A stretch of DNA of 9,987 nt from Euryarchaeota archaeon UBA33 (GCA_002506745.1 DAYE01000068.1:2985-12971); one strand, 5' to 3'. Positions 1 to 7,805 are shown, counted from the stretch's first letter. A program made the numbers and translations. The notes: a model not told the origin generated them from the sequence alone.

Positions 1-1
1 T

Positions 2-1045
2 AGTGCGAAAGCGACTGTTGATTCTGTTGATCATTCTATGACCTGGAATGGGGGTGCTTCACGGTGGGAGTATCTCTATACGGCACCTTCAGGGAGTACC
101 GCAAGTCATGGTTATACGGTGACGGTCTACGATGCTGCAGCGAATTCAAAGACCAATGGTCCATATACCATCACTGTCTTCGATAACGATGCTCCACTCA
201 TCACAAACGTTATGGCGACACCTTCTCCACAGGTCACCAACGGGCATGTCAACATAACAGCGACTGTGACCGATAATATCAACATACAAACCGTAAAAGC
301 ACGCATCACTGGCCCGGCTGGGTTCATACCTCTCAATGTATCGATGACCCTAAATGGTGGAAATACCTACTCGTATAATCAAACATACAGTCTTACCGGC
401 GTCTATAACTATTCGATATGGGTAAAAGACAGTAGCAACAACGGTGCAACATCCGCGATTTATCAATTTACTATCTACGCGGAGATCCATATCACAACAC
501 TGCTGTCAGGGTGGAACTTCCTGTCCCTCCCCTTCAACCAAACCATCACGAAAACCGATCTTCTCATCCTCCATGGTGGAAATGAGCACACCTGGTCTGA
601 AGCGGTTTCCCAGGGTCTGGTTCTTGCCTCCATCTTCGATTGGAATAGAAGCGGACAAGCCTATCTCCTTACTAACAGTCTGACCCCGGGTCGCGGATAT
701 TGGGTCTATGCCTTCTACGAATGTGAACTCTGGGCGACAGGGTTAAACCCCTCATCCAATACCAACTACATCACTTCCTTGCTTTTCAGATGGAATGTCA
801 TCGGATTACCAGTGAATCAAACCATAAATAAAACCACACTAAGGATCAACTATCTTGGGGTTGATTACAATTGGACACAAGCCACCACCAATCAGAACCC
901 AACCGGGGGACCACTTATCGTCAGTGATCTCTTCGGATGGAAAAGAACCCCGCCGCAAGGATACATCATCTCAACTACTCTTGAAGCGGGATACTGTTAC
1001 TGGATGTACGCCTACTATTCATGTATCCTCAAGCGACAACTCTAA
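2..1045 (+). CDS. Secreted Ig-like surface protein with two C-terminal GWN repeats (5' end outside window)
   Basis: The frame is open to the left edge, so this is the C-terminal part of a longer protein; the Met codon at 38 is not taken as the start. Residues here count from that Met. Residues 1-48 are the end of one beta-sandwich domain and 49-147 a full Ig-like one ('DNDAPLITNV' to 'YQFTIY'), typical of extracellular stalks. Residues 152-233 and 245-331 are two diverged copies of one module: a 'GWNF-SLPFNQTI-KTDL' opening, a central W-(S/T)-(E/Q)-A, an 'F-W-R' segment, and a 'GYWVYA---C' end. N-x-S/T sequons are frequent. There is no C-terminal membrane helix, unlike the next two surface proteins, so it is either released, held by partners, or anchored upstream. 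The exact role is unknown. Confidence is high that it is a real exported protein and low on function. Confidence 0.88.
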   Translation, partial: SAKATVDSVDHSMTWNGGASRWEYLYTAPSGSTASHGYTVTVYDAAANSKTNGPYTITVFDNDAPLITNVMATPSPQVTNGHVNITATVTDNINIQTVKARITGPAGFIPLNVSMTLNGGNTYSYNQTYSLTGVYNYSIWVKDSSNNGATSAIYQFTIYAEIHITTLLSGWNFLSLPFNQTITKTDLLILHGGNEHTWSEAVSQGLVLASIFDWNRSGQAYLLTNSLTPGRGYWVYAFYECELWATGLNPSSNTNYITSLLFRWNVIGLPVNQTINKTTLRINYLGVDYNWTQATTNQNPTGGPLIVSDLFGWKRTPPQGYIISTTLEAGYCYWMYAYYSCILKRQL

Positions 1046-1160
1046 TCAGTCTCAGATTTGAAAAGGAAATATTCTTAATGAGGAGTGATGGAAAGTAATT
1101 AGAGGATAGATTGAATAAATACATTGACAAAAAACTCCGAGATTTACACCTAGTACGCAT

Positions 1161-1166
1161 AAGGTG
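1161..1166 (+). promoter_or_regulatory. Shine-Dalgarno site that decides the start of the 236-aa protein
   Basis: AAGGTG lies 11 bases before the ATG at 1178. A GTG at 1166 is also in frame, but it overlaps this site, so it is probably part of the ribosome site and not the start. A second ATG at 1181 directly follows the first. Confidence 0.5.
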
Positions 1167-1177
1167 TGGAAAATCAA

Positions 1178-1888
1178 ATGATGGCGCCAAGACGAATTCA
1201 TTCAACAAAACTGAAACATGTTTTAATAATATATACAATCATACTTATGATAGGAATAGCTGGTTTATCTCAAACTGTGTTTTCTGATCATTCCCCGCTA
1301 ATTGCACTGGCAGCCGATGATGCTGAGACCTGGAATATCACCGTTCATATTAAAGAAACAAGCGGTATCAGTGGTAACACGATTATCATCGGAACAGCAT
1401 CAAATGCATCAGACGATCTGGATCAATATGATCTTCCTGAGCCACCTTTTCCACCTCAATTTCCCTATCTGCGGAGCTGGCTTGAAACGTCATTTTCTGT
1501 TCCATTTAATAACCTTTTACAGGAATACAAATCATCTTCTACCGGTCATACACTGTGGAATCTCTCCATACTATGGATGCCAATCCCAGAAAATCAATCA
1601 ACAACGAGTATTGAGATTTCTTGGGATTCAATAGAAATAAAAACTACTGATTTTGATTCATTAAAATTATATCAAAATAATACGGTGGTAGCGGATTTAC
1701 AGGTAACAAATTCCTATTCGTTTCCGTCAAATGGTGGTATACACCATTTCCAGATCATCGGCCAAAATATGCAAAAAAATAATGCCTCAGAGCAAAATGA
1801 TCTACCGATTCTTTCAATAACTCTTGGTATCATCATTCTGTTCATTGTCGCAATTATTGCTCTTTTCTTGTATAAACAGAAAAAATAA
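1178..1888 (+). CDS. Membrane-anchored surface protein, single shared ectodomain
   Basis: A 236-residue protein (240 if the GTG at 1166 is used). A basic N-terminus and hydrophobic stretch ('IIYTIILMIGIAGL') form a signal peptide ending near 'ALAADDAE'. One ectodomain of about 150 residues follows, then a membrane helix ('ITLGIIILFIVAIIALFLY') and a basic tail (KQKK), giving an outside domain tethered by its C-terminus. The ectodomain is paralogous to the N-terminal domain of the next gene. Shared in order: ETSG, IG-A--A-D, PP-P--PY-R--L, WNLSI-W-P, I--SW and F-IIGQ. The pattern recalls a beta-sandwich accessory domain of bacterial secreted proteins (G--A-DG-D ... PP-PP ... W---V ... SW), from memory and not checked by search. 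The next gene begins 52 bases later on the same strand, so co-transcription is likely. Function is unknown; adhesion or envelope structure is a guess. Confidence 0.85.
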   Translation: MMAPRRIHSTKLKHVLIIYTIILMIGIAGLSQTVFSDHSPLIALAADDAETWNITVHIKETSGISGNTIIIGTASNASDDLDQYDLPEPPFPPQFPYLRSWLETSFSVPFNNLLQEYKSSSTGHTLWNLSILWMPIPENQSTTSIEISWDSIEIKTTDFDSLKLYQNNTVVADLQVTNSYSFPSNGGIHHFQIIGQNMQKNNASEQNDLPILSITLGIIILFIVAIIALFLYKQKK

Positions 1889-1927
1889 AACAATAGAATA
1901 CGTTATATCTTTCAGGGAATAACGAAT

Positions 1928-1933
1928 GGAGAT
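1928..1933 (+). promoter_or_regulatory. Shine-Dalgarno site that decides the start of the 673-aa surface protein
   Basis: GGAGAT lies 7 bases before the ATG at 1941. An earlier in-frame ATG at 1926 overlaps this site, and nothing comparable lies upstream of it, so 1941 is preferred. The chosen start also gives a classical signal peptide beginning MRKTL. Confidence 0.55.
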
Positions 1934-1940
1934 ATCATTC

Positions 1941-3962
1941 ATGAGAAAAACACTGTTTGTCCTTGGAATCATTTTCTTCAATATATCGACTATCGTCACT
2001 CCCTATTATAGTACGATTCGAGCAGAGGATACCGCTATCTCGTGGGAATGCATCTTGTATTGTAATGAAACGAGCGGAAGAATCGACTCTGTCACTATTG
2101 GTGAGGCGCTAGATGCAAATGACGGCTCCCCCGCTGATGATTTTGACGTCGTAAAACCGCCAACACCAATCACACCATACGTTCGTGCGTATCTGTCAGA
2201 CAATCTCCAATCACCGTATAATACCTTATGGAAAGATTTTCGACAGTACCCTGACACAAATAAGGTTTGGAACCTTTCCATCCAATGGGCTCCTACAGAT
2301 AGCGTATCTAATTCGGATATCACATTATCCTGGAATCCTACCCTTATCGATGGTAGCGAGTATACTACAATAAATCTTTGTTCAAATACAGGGGCTCCCT
2401 TGAAGAATATGTATACTGAAAATGGCTATACATTCTCTTGCCCTGCATATGCTCCTCAGAGTTTTAAAATCATAGGACAACGCGATAACACCCCACCCGG
2501 AACACCAACTATCCCTTTTGGTGAAACCTTAGGATATCATGGGACTCCCTATACGTACACAACGTCGAGCACCGATCCGGATAATGACAATGTATATTAC
2601 CAATTCGACTGGGGCGATGGTACGATGAGCTCCTGGCTTGGACCCTACCTTAGTGAACAGACAGTCCAGACCTCATATAGCTGGCGAACTCCCGGATTGT
2701 ATCATGTGAAAGCACACAGCAAAGATATCTATGGCCAACAGAGCACATGGTCTTCGACACTTTCCGTTGAAATGACCAATAGAGCACCCAGCCAACCCAC
2801 AAATCCATCACCACAAAACGGAGCGTTAAATATTCAGATCAATCCAATTCTCACATGGACTGGGACAGATATTGATGGTGATCTGGTCAGTTATTCTGTG
2901 TATTTTGGTACTACAAATCCTCCGGAGAAACTTGTGGACTATCAATCAAGTTCTTCGTTCCACCCACCTCCCTTACTCTATCAAACAACCTACTATTGGA
3001 AGATCATCTCTTGGGATGGTTTTGATAGTAACACCAATAGCCCTGTGTGGTCTTTTACCACCCGAATGAACAATGGCTTTCCAGAACCACCGGACAATGA
3101 TACGAATATGACAAATCAGCTGCCTGTGGCAGATGCATCACTGAGTGAGAAGACAGGGTTCGTTGGAGCGTTATTGGTCTTTAACGGATCACGGAGTTAT
3201 GACCGAGATGGGTATCTGACCAAATGGTCCTGGGATTTTGGTGATGGAACAAATGGAACTGGTGAGCGAACCATGCATTTCTATCAAGCTCTGGGGATCT
3301 ATACTGTTATCCTGACGGTGACCGATGATTCAGGATCAACAGCAACAAATACGATATCTGTAGAGATTGGCACCGCAAACTGGCCTCCTACGAAACCAGT
3401 AGTAAATGGAACAAGAACAGGAACAAAAAACCATCCTTATATATATTCTATGAACTCGATTGATGCTGATAACGATTTCGTTCAGTATAGTGTAAACTGG
3501 GGTGATGGGAAGCAAAACATTAGCAGGTTCCTGCCCAATGGTACTACCTGGTCAATGGCACATTCGTGGAACACACCGGGGAAATATCAGATCATTACGA
3601 AGACAACAGATAACAAGACATTCTCGGAACAAACCACGATCGACGTCTTCATCGATGTATCCTTCATCACTACCCTTGGCTTCCTTTTTGATGCAGATAA
3701 CAATGGACAGGTCGACTCGTTTTATAATAACAATACCGGGATCATCACCAGTGTCCAAAGAACAGATGACGGAAGCTATTATCTTGATACTGATGATGAT
3801 GGGAAATGGAACTACCTCTACAATCCTAGTAATGGTTCGGTTACTCCATTAAGTTCGAATGTTTCGACGATTGAAAATCCATGGATTTTCATCCTTATCA
3901 TCGCTGTTGCTATTCTCATCATCGGTTGTATCGTCTATCTGTACAAAAAAAATTATTTCTAA
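1941..3962 (+). CDS. PKD-domain surface protein with C-terminal membrane anchor
   Basis: A 673-residue exported protein. Domains, counted from the Met at 1941: signal peptide 1-28; ectodomain 34-180, paralogous to the whole ectodomain of the preceding gene (ETSG, WNLSIQW, SW, FKIIGQ); PKD-like domain 185-279 with WGDG at 224-227; fibronectin III-like domain 284-374 ('TYYWKIISWD'); canonical PKD domain 394-478 with WDFGDG at 431-436; second PKD-like domain 480-572 with NWGDG at 519-523; two Asp-rich segments at 584-594 (DADNNGQVDSF) and 616-627 (DTDDDGKWNYLY) that resemble calcium-binding loops; and a membrane helix at about 647-668 before a KKNYF tail. It is an outside stalk for adhesion or for building the surface layer; no enzyme motif is seen. 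Unlike its neighbour, the N-terminal domain has four cysteines, which could form disulfides. It probably shares a transcript with the upstream gene. Confidence 0.92.
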   Translation: MRKTLFVLGIIFFNISTIVTPYYSTIRAEDTAISWECILYCNETSGRIDSVTIGEALDANDGSPADDFDVVKPPTPITPYVRAYLSDNLQSPYNTLWKDFRQYPDTNKVWNLSIQWAPTDSVSNSDITLSWNPTLIDGSEYTTINLCSNTGAPLKNMYTENGYTFSCPAYAPQSFKIIGQRDNTPPGTPTIPFGETLGYHGTPYTYTTSSTDPDNDNVYYQFDWGDGTMSSWLGPYLSEQTVQTSYSWRTPGLYHVKAHSKDIYGQQSTWSSTLSVEMTNRAPSQPTNPSPQNGALNIQINPILTWTGTDIDGDLVSYSVYFGTTNPPEKLVDYQSSSSFHPPPLLYQTTYYWKIISWDGFDSNTNSPVWSFTTRMNNGFPEPPDNDTNMTNQLPVADASLSEKTGFVGALLVFNGSRSYDRDGYLTKWSWDFGDGTNGTGERTMHFYQALGIYTVILTVTDDSGSTATNTISVEIGTANWPPTKPVVNGTRTGTKNHPYIYSMNSIDADNDFVQYSVNWGDGKQNISRFLPNGTTWSMAHSWNTPGKYQIITKTTDNKTFSEQTTIDVFIDVSFITTLGFLFDADNNGQVDSFYNNNTGIITSVQRTDDGSYYLDTDDDGKWNYLYNPSNGSVTPLSSNVSTIENPWIFILIIAVAILIIGCIVYLYKKNYF

Positions 3963-4026
3963 ATAGTAAAGTGTACGACTTACTTGACTACTTTAGTATA
4001 CTTACAGTTTCCCGGAGGATTTTATT

Positions 4027-4605
4027 CTATTGTGGTATTGGATGAATCGTGATAGGAGTCAACTGCTCGATAGCACCGAAGACGAAGAAATATGCGCCGA
4101 CTTCGACATTGAGTGTTATATTTTCACCGTTCGTGACAAGCGGGATAAAATCGTTGCTTGCGTCTACCGTGAGGTTGATATATTCCCAGTCAAGACTTTG
4201 ACAACGATGATTACTTGATTCGCTTAACAGGATATACGAACCATTGTAAGAAACCGCTATGTACACTTGTGTGAATCGAGGGAATATCACGGGGCGGATG
4301 AGCTTATGTTTGCAGATGACTGTGAAATTTATTTGTGGGATCGAGCCGTTAATTTCAGGGAAATAGAAGTCTGTGGTAGCTGTTTGATTGATGGTGACGT
4401 TTGGTGCAAGGTCTTTTAAGGAAAACCGATGTAAAAATGAGTCCCATGTTACCGTGATATCCGCGATAACATTCTCGTTCGCAAGAAGAGTTTGCTGAGG
4501 ATTTGTTTCATGGTTGGTGTATCGAGCTTGGTTTGGTGCGATACTCAGTATCAGCAGGATGGTGATGGTGCCTAAAATGATTGTTTTTTGTAGTATGTTT
4601 TTCAA
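4027..4605 (-). CDS. Small secreted protein of unknown function, TTG start
   Basis: A 192-residue protein read from TTG at 4605. No other methionine codon occurs in the frame, and the TTG has a good ribosome site, so the start is well supported. Residues 1-27 are a signal peptide ('KTIILGTITILLILSIAPN'). The rest is beta-rich with seven N-x-S/T sequons (Asn 69, 73, 86, 93, 121, 144, 162) and two cysteines (98 and 135) that could form one disulfide. There is no C-terminal membrane helix, so it should be released or bound to another envelope protein. It is convergent with the PKD gene and lies 173 bases downstream of the large membrane-protein gene on the same strand, with its own TATA box. I do not recognise the family. 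Confidence 0.8.
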   Translation of the reverse strand: MKNILQKTIILGTITILLILSIAPNQARYTNHETNPQQTLLANENVIADITVTWDSFLHRFSLKDLAPNVTINQTATTDFYFPEINGSIPQINFTVICKHKLIRPVIFPRFTQVYIAVSYNGSYILLSESSNHRCQSLDWEYINLTVDASNDFIPLVTNGENITLNVEVGAYFFVFGAIEQLTPITIHPIPQ

Positions 4606-4612
4606 TTTTATA

Positions 4613-4617
4613 ACCTC
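4613..4617 (-). promoter_or_regulatory. Shine-Dalgarno site supporting a TTG start
   Basis: On the minus strand GAGGT lies 7 bases before TTG at 4605. It decides the start of the 192-residue secreted protein, which has no in-frame ATG or GTG alternative that keeps the signal peptide. Confidence 0.65.
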
Positions 4618-4640
4618 TAATATTTATAATATTCTGTCGT

Positions 4641-4648
4641 TATATAAA
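4641..4648 (-). promoter_or_regulatory. TATA box for the TTG-start secreted protein
   Basis: Read on the minus strand this is TTTATATA, the archaeal TATA consensus, preceded by an A-rich stretch (CAAAATA) that could serve as the TFB element. Transcription would start near 4615-4618, giving a leader of about 10 bases that just includes the ribosome site. Other AT-rich candidates lie further up (minus-strand TTTTATATAG at 4685-4694), so the assignment is probable and not certain. Confidence 0.5.
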
Positions 4649-4778
4649 TATTTTGATAATTTTCGGTATAAAACCCCTTGAATACTATATAAAACATGAA
4701 AAAGAGGTTGTGTTTGTTTTTTCTGGGATGAAGCGCGATGAAAAATAGTTACTAACCAAACAGGTTGCCGCTGTCGAT

Positions 4779-7130
4779 TTACTTCTGGAAAATGCCTGGC
4801 AATCCAAAGAGGTATTTCACTCGGGTAAATTCGCTAAGACCATATCCATGTAGTTCCACGGTGTAATCAGCCCAGGAGAACGTCCCGGTCGCGATACAGG
4901 GTCCTTCGAACATCCCTGTCCGTGCTACTTTCCAGACGTTTTCAGCGGTGTTAGTGACTTGGATGTCTAGTTTGAGTATCATATCATCTTGTTTTGCTTC
5001 TATGTGTACTTTCTTTGGGTAATGCATGAAGGGGAGACCTTTGGGGGTTGCGGTTTCTGTGTAGGTGACATCAAATTTATTGAACTCGGTGATGTTGCGG
5101 TTATTTGGACAAATAATGATGGAATCAAACGCGAGTTTGAATGGTACGCGGAGGCTGAATTTTGAGACGTACATTTCCCATCCGTTATCAAAATGAAGAT
5201 TCGCCCAATCCCATCCTTTTGAAACCGAACGGGGGACAACGGATTGCCAGACATGATCAGTATATCCCATACCGCCCACATGATACTGTTTTCCATCCCA
5301 TGATACATTGCCTGTGACTTTGCATCGTGGGATATAGTAGTCTCCTCCTGTGACAAGACTTGCGATTGGTAGATTTGCGCTTCTGCCTTCAACCCAGACT
5401 GGGAGGAAATCTGCGGTAAATTCAAGGTCTGCGACAAATGCTTTTTCATCATTGACTGCATGCACCTGCCAGGAGGGGTAGGATCCTTTCGCCCAGCTTT
5501 TTTCAAACGTCACATCGACCCCAGGGCCGGTCGCTTGTAGAGTCCCTCTTTTTTTATTGAACGTGCTCAGGGGATAGCTCTGACCGGAATCATCAAAGAG
5601 GAGGAGGAATAGGTTATCTGGTCGTAGGAATCGAACATCACCGAATTTCATTTGGTTGAAGCTCACGATCATTGAGTAGTTTTGGAGCTCACTTTCTGGG
5701 TCGTTAAAAAAGACGTTGAAATACCACCATTCTCGACGGCTGCCTTTGTGAATTCCTTCATCCGTAAGTTGAAGGATATGTCTGCCTGAGTCGATGACTC
5801 GGTTTGTTCCTGGTGGTGTGGGTTCGTTTTCCTCCCCAGAGATGGGTGAATCGATTGTTACAAGTGGTATTTGCATGTCTGATTTCTGTGTCTTGGTATT
5901 TTGGTAGACGACATATCCGATTGATGAGAGGAAGAGAAGAGAAATCATCCCGAGGGCGAGTGTTTTTTTATGGGATGGGCTTCGTTTTGTTTTTGTTTGG
6001 GTCGAGCCAGGTAGATGTTCATATTTACTGTAGCGTTTCCAGTAATAACTTCGCCCAAGAAAACGCCAGCTTAAGGCTGCCCCGATTATCAAGATGGGGA
6101 TGCAGACCCAGAGAGGCACATAAGTCATGAGATAGTTGATGCCTCTGACCGCGTCAAGATGCACGTTCATGGAATCGACCGTGCTGTTATAGGTCAACTC
6201 AGCTGCCTCGCCAATCGGGTCATTGACTTTCAGATAATTTGAAATGATCCGAGAATGCATCGCAGAGGGGTAATAAAGGTTCAGGAACTCTGAAAGATGC
6301 GCAGAGAGGACCAGGTGCCGGTAGACATGGACGACGTATCCGCTTGCTGGGTTGACGGTGAGTTGCAGGGTCTCATCGCAGTAATATGTCTTTCCATGCC
6401 AGGAGATTTCTGTGTTATAGATGTCAGAGCGCCAGACGGAGACTTCGACGCCTTCGATATATCCGTTTTTGATGCGTTGCATGTTGCGTACGAGAACAAT
6501 GTTTTCTTTGCCGTTTTGTTCTCCGTTTGATTCAACCCATCCTACTTCGAGGGTGTTGACTCGTTTGTCGATGGATGGGATGCCCATGTGGCCTGCGTTG
6601 ACGTTCAGGTAGGACAGGTTCGTGGTATGGGAGTTGACCCAATACCATTCGCTGACTTTCTGTGTGTTGTTTATCACGCTGAGGATTTCACCGGTGTTGT
6701 CGTAGATCACATCATGGATCAAGGCTTTGTTATTCTCTTTTTGGAACTCTGAGACATGGATGACTTCTGTGGCAAGGAAGTCTTTTTCGATAGGGGATCG
6801 TTCCGGGAGAAGCCATCGGATCATAAATGGGATGCGTTGTTGGTCTTTACCCTGGAGAAACAGACCATTCCGCTCCCAATAATGAACCGTTCCAGTGTCC
6901 TCCCAGCTATAATTCTCTGGGAGTTTTGTATCCTGGATGACTTCTTGGGGGATGAGATACAGGTAGGCAACACCCCCTAAAATAAGTAAAAACACTCCAA
7001 TGGCAAGACCCATGTCTTCATAGCGTTTGAACTTTATAAAGAAGATCGCTATCAGACTAGGAATCAGCAAGGAGACTCCTATGATAAGAAGTATTGTATT
7101 CCACGGTAACGTATCCCAGGGTGACATCAT
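4779..7130 (-). CDS. Four-helix membrane protein joining a DUF3068/PorA-like and an AttH/CrtC lipocalin-like ectodomain
   Basis: A 783-residue protein. Membrane helices lie at about 11-33, 41-60, 336-357 and 389-409. Basic loops (KFKRYED after helix 1; the Lys/Arg-rich 358-389) face inside, so residues 61-335 and 410-783 both lie outside. The first ectodomain has the DUF3068/PorA layout: an N-terminal helix, a beta-rich outside part, 'DETLQLTVNPASGYVV' near its end (252-267), then a closing helix. This match is weak. The second is a clear AttH/CrtC (hydroxyneurosporene synthase-like) lipocalin domain: EWWYF 467-471, GYTDHVWQ 622-629, 'GWDWANLHFDNGWEMY' 639-654 and a closing GYGLSEFT. Family members include carotenoid 1,2-hydratase CrtC, but most have no known activity. 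Helix 4 looks like a former signal-anchor, suggesting fusion of two genes. The adjacent ATG at 7127 is an equally good start. A TATA box just upstream suggests a leaderless message. Confidence 0.88.
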   Translation of the reverse strand: MMSPWDTLPWNTILLIIGVSLLIPSLIAIFFIKFKRYEDMGLAIGVFLLILGGVAYLYLIPQEVIQDTKLPENYSWEDTGTVHYWERNGLFLQGKDQQRIPFMIRWLLPERSPIEKDFLATEVIHVSEFQKENNKALIHDVIYDNTGEILSVINNTQKVSEWYWVNSHTTNLSYLNVNAGHMGIPSIDKRVNTLEVGWVESNGEQNGKENIVLVRNMQRIKNGYIEGVEVSVWRSDIYNTEISWHGKTYYCDETLQLTVNPASGYVVHVYRHLVLSAHLSEFLNLYYPSAMHSRIISNYLKVNDPIGEAAELTYNSTVDSMNVHLDAVRGINYLMTYVPLWVCIPILIIGAALSWRFLGRSYYWKRYSKYEHLPGSTQTKTKRSPSHKKTLALGMISLLFLSSIGYVVYQNTKTQKSDMQIPLVTIDSPISGEENEPTPPGTNRVIDSGRHILQLTDEGIHKGSRREWWYFNVFFNDPESELQNYSMIVSFNQMKFGDVRFLRPDNLFLLLFDDSGQSYPLSTFNKKRGTLQATGPGVDVTFEKSWAKGSYPSWQVHAVNDEKAFVADLEFTADFLPVWVEGRSANLPIASLVTGGDYYIPRCKVTGNVSWDGKQYHVGGMGYTDHVWQSVVPRSVSKGWDWANLHFDNGWEMYVSKFSLRVPFKLAFDSIIICPNNRNITEFNKFDVTYTETATPKGLPFMHYPKKVHIEAKQDDMILKLDIQVTNTAENVWKVARTGMFEGPCIATGTFSWADYTVELHGYGLSEFTRVKYLFGLPGIFQK

Positions 7131-7147
7131 ATTTGTATCGTCTTATC

Positions 7148-7155
7148 TTTATAAA
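7148..7155 (-). promoter_or_regulatory. TATA box for the large membrane-protein gene
   Basis: TTTATAAA on the minus strand lies 17 bases before the ATG at 7130 and 20 before the one at 7127. No Shine-Dalgarno site lies in between. This spacing points to a leaderless message beginning at or next to the start codon, slightly favouring 7127. Confidence 0.5.
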
Positions 7156-7270
7156 CCTGCGATTATTAAAACCTTATTGTACAAATCTTTCCCTAAATAT
7201 TCATTACTTCTAATAACAGTATGAAATAAGAAAAGAGTCGATTTCTAACACCCTGGGACTTGTTTCTGTA

Positions 7271-7285
7271 TTAAAATACTTATAG
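7271..7285 (+). promoter_or_regulatory. Promoter region of the DsrE-like/prenyl synthase operon
   Basis: Two overlapping TATA candidates occur: TTAAAATA (7271-7278) and ACTTATAG (7278-7285). The first ends 22 bases before an in-frame GTG at 7301, the spacing expected for a leaderless GTG start. Either would also put a short leader with GAGG ahead of the ATG at 7319. Confidence 0.45.
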
Positions 7286-7318
7286 CCGAAATAATATGTA
7301 GTGTCAGAGGATACCCTG

Positions 7319-7795
7319 ATGCCAGAAGACCCGATTCCTGAGGATATTCGAAAAGAATACGAAAAAACAATGCAACGAGCGATCACAAAAAAGATAGGGA
7401 CGATGACTATCATTGTTATGGAGGATACCTACGATAAAGCGCTCACTGCCTTTAACCTCGGGGTCGCTGGCGTAGAAATGGGTATGAACGTCTCAATATT
7501 TTTCACCTCCCGAGGCATCAATATTATAAAGAAATCATACAAACCACGGCGAGCACGTTGGGGAGAAGCACCAATCGCCTGGAAGGAGTCATCCATAAAA
7601 CGCAGAGGCGGCATCGTCCTTGCGGAGCTGATGTACCAGGCAAGGGATATGGGCGCCCATTTCTACGCGTGTTACACCTCAATGCTTTCCATGGGGATAA
7701 AAGAATCGATTCTTTTGGAGAACATAAAGGTGATACGGATGGCTGAGTTCCTAGGATTAACGTTAGAATCAGAGATACAACTTGTCATTAGCTGA
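7319..7795 (+). CDS. DsrE-like (DsrE_2/peroxiredoxin-like) protein
   Basis: A 158-residue cytoplasmic protein (164 if a leaderless GTG at 7301 is used; the ATG at 7319 has GAGG eight bases ahead). The fold is recognisable: first strand 'GTMTIIVM', a helix 'DKALTAFNLGVAGVEMGMNV', strand 'SIFFTSRGINIIKK', then a single cysteine in 'FYACYTSMLSMGIKE' at the position where DsrE_2 proteins carry a conserved Cys in C-x-x-S-M-x-x-x-G. DsrE-type proteins handle persulfide sulfur or related thiol chemistry; this one's substrate is unknown. Its stop codon overlaps the ribosome site of the prenyl synthase gene, so the two are co-transcribed and probably translationally coupled. The link to lipid synthesis may be functional or only positional. 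The family call is fairly sure and the role is not. Confidence 0.85.
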   Translation: MPEDPIPEDIRKEYEKTMQRAITKKIGTMTIIVMEDTYDKALTAFNLGVAGVEMGMNVSIFFTSRGINIIKKSYKPRRARWGEAPIAWKESSIKRRGGIVLAELMYQARDMGAHFYACYTSMLSMGIKESILLENIKVIRMAEFLGLTLESEIQLVIS

Positions 7796-7799
7796 GGTG
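7794..7799 (+). promoter_or_regulatory. Shine-Dalgarno site overlapping the upstream stop codon
   Basis: GAGGTG begins inside the TGA stop (7793-7795) of the DsrE-like gene and lies 6 bases before the ATG at 7806. It selects 7806 over the in-frame TTG at 7782 and suggests translational coupling. Confidence 0.7.
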
Positions 7800-7805
7800 A
7801 GAAAC

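Noticed and set aside
3964..3998. Hairpin TAGTAAAGT / ACTTTAGTA between convergent genes
   Set aside because: The stem is imperfect and AT-rich with no following T run. Archaeal termination does not need it, so it was not called a terminator.
4617..4697. Minus-strand frame of 26 residues starting at 4697
   Set aside because: Composition is only AT-rich codons (Tyr, Ile, Asn), it overlaps the TATA box of the TTG-start gene, and it has no ribosome site.
5000..5506. Minus-strand frame of 168 residues
   Set aside because: It overlaps, in another frame, the AttH/CrtC domain of the large membrane protein, whose motifs are clear. It has no homology signal of its own.
5630..5650. GGAATCGAAC, resembling a tRNA T-arm on the minus strand
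   Set aside because: It lies in frame inside the large membrane-protein gene, and no acceptor or anticodon stems surround it.
5804..6130. Plus-strand frame of 108 residues inside the large minus-strand gene
   Set aside because: Antisense to the helix and linker region of a well-supported gene; low-complexity Phe/Arg/Ser product and no promoter or ribosome site.
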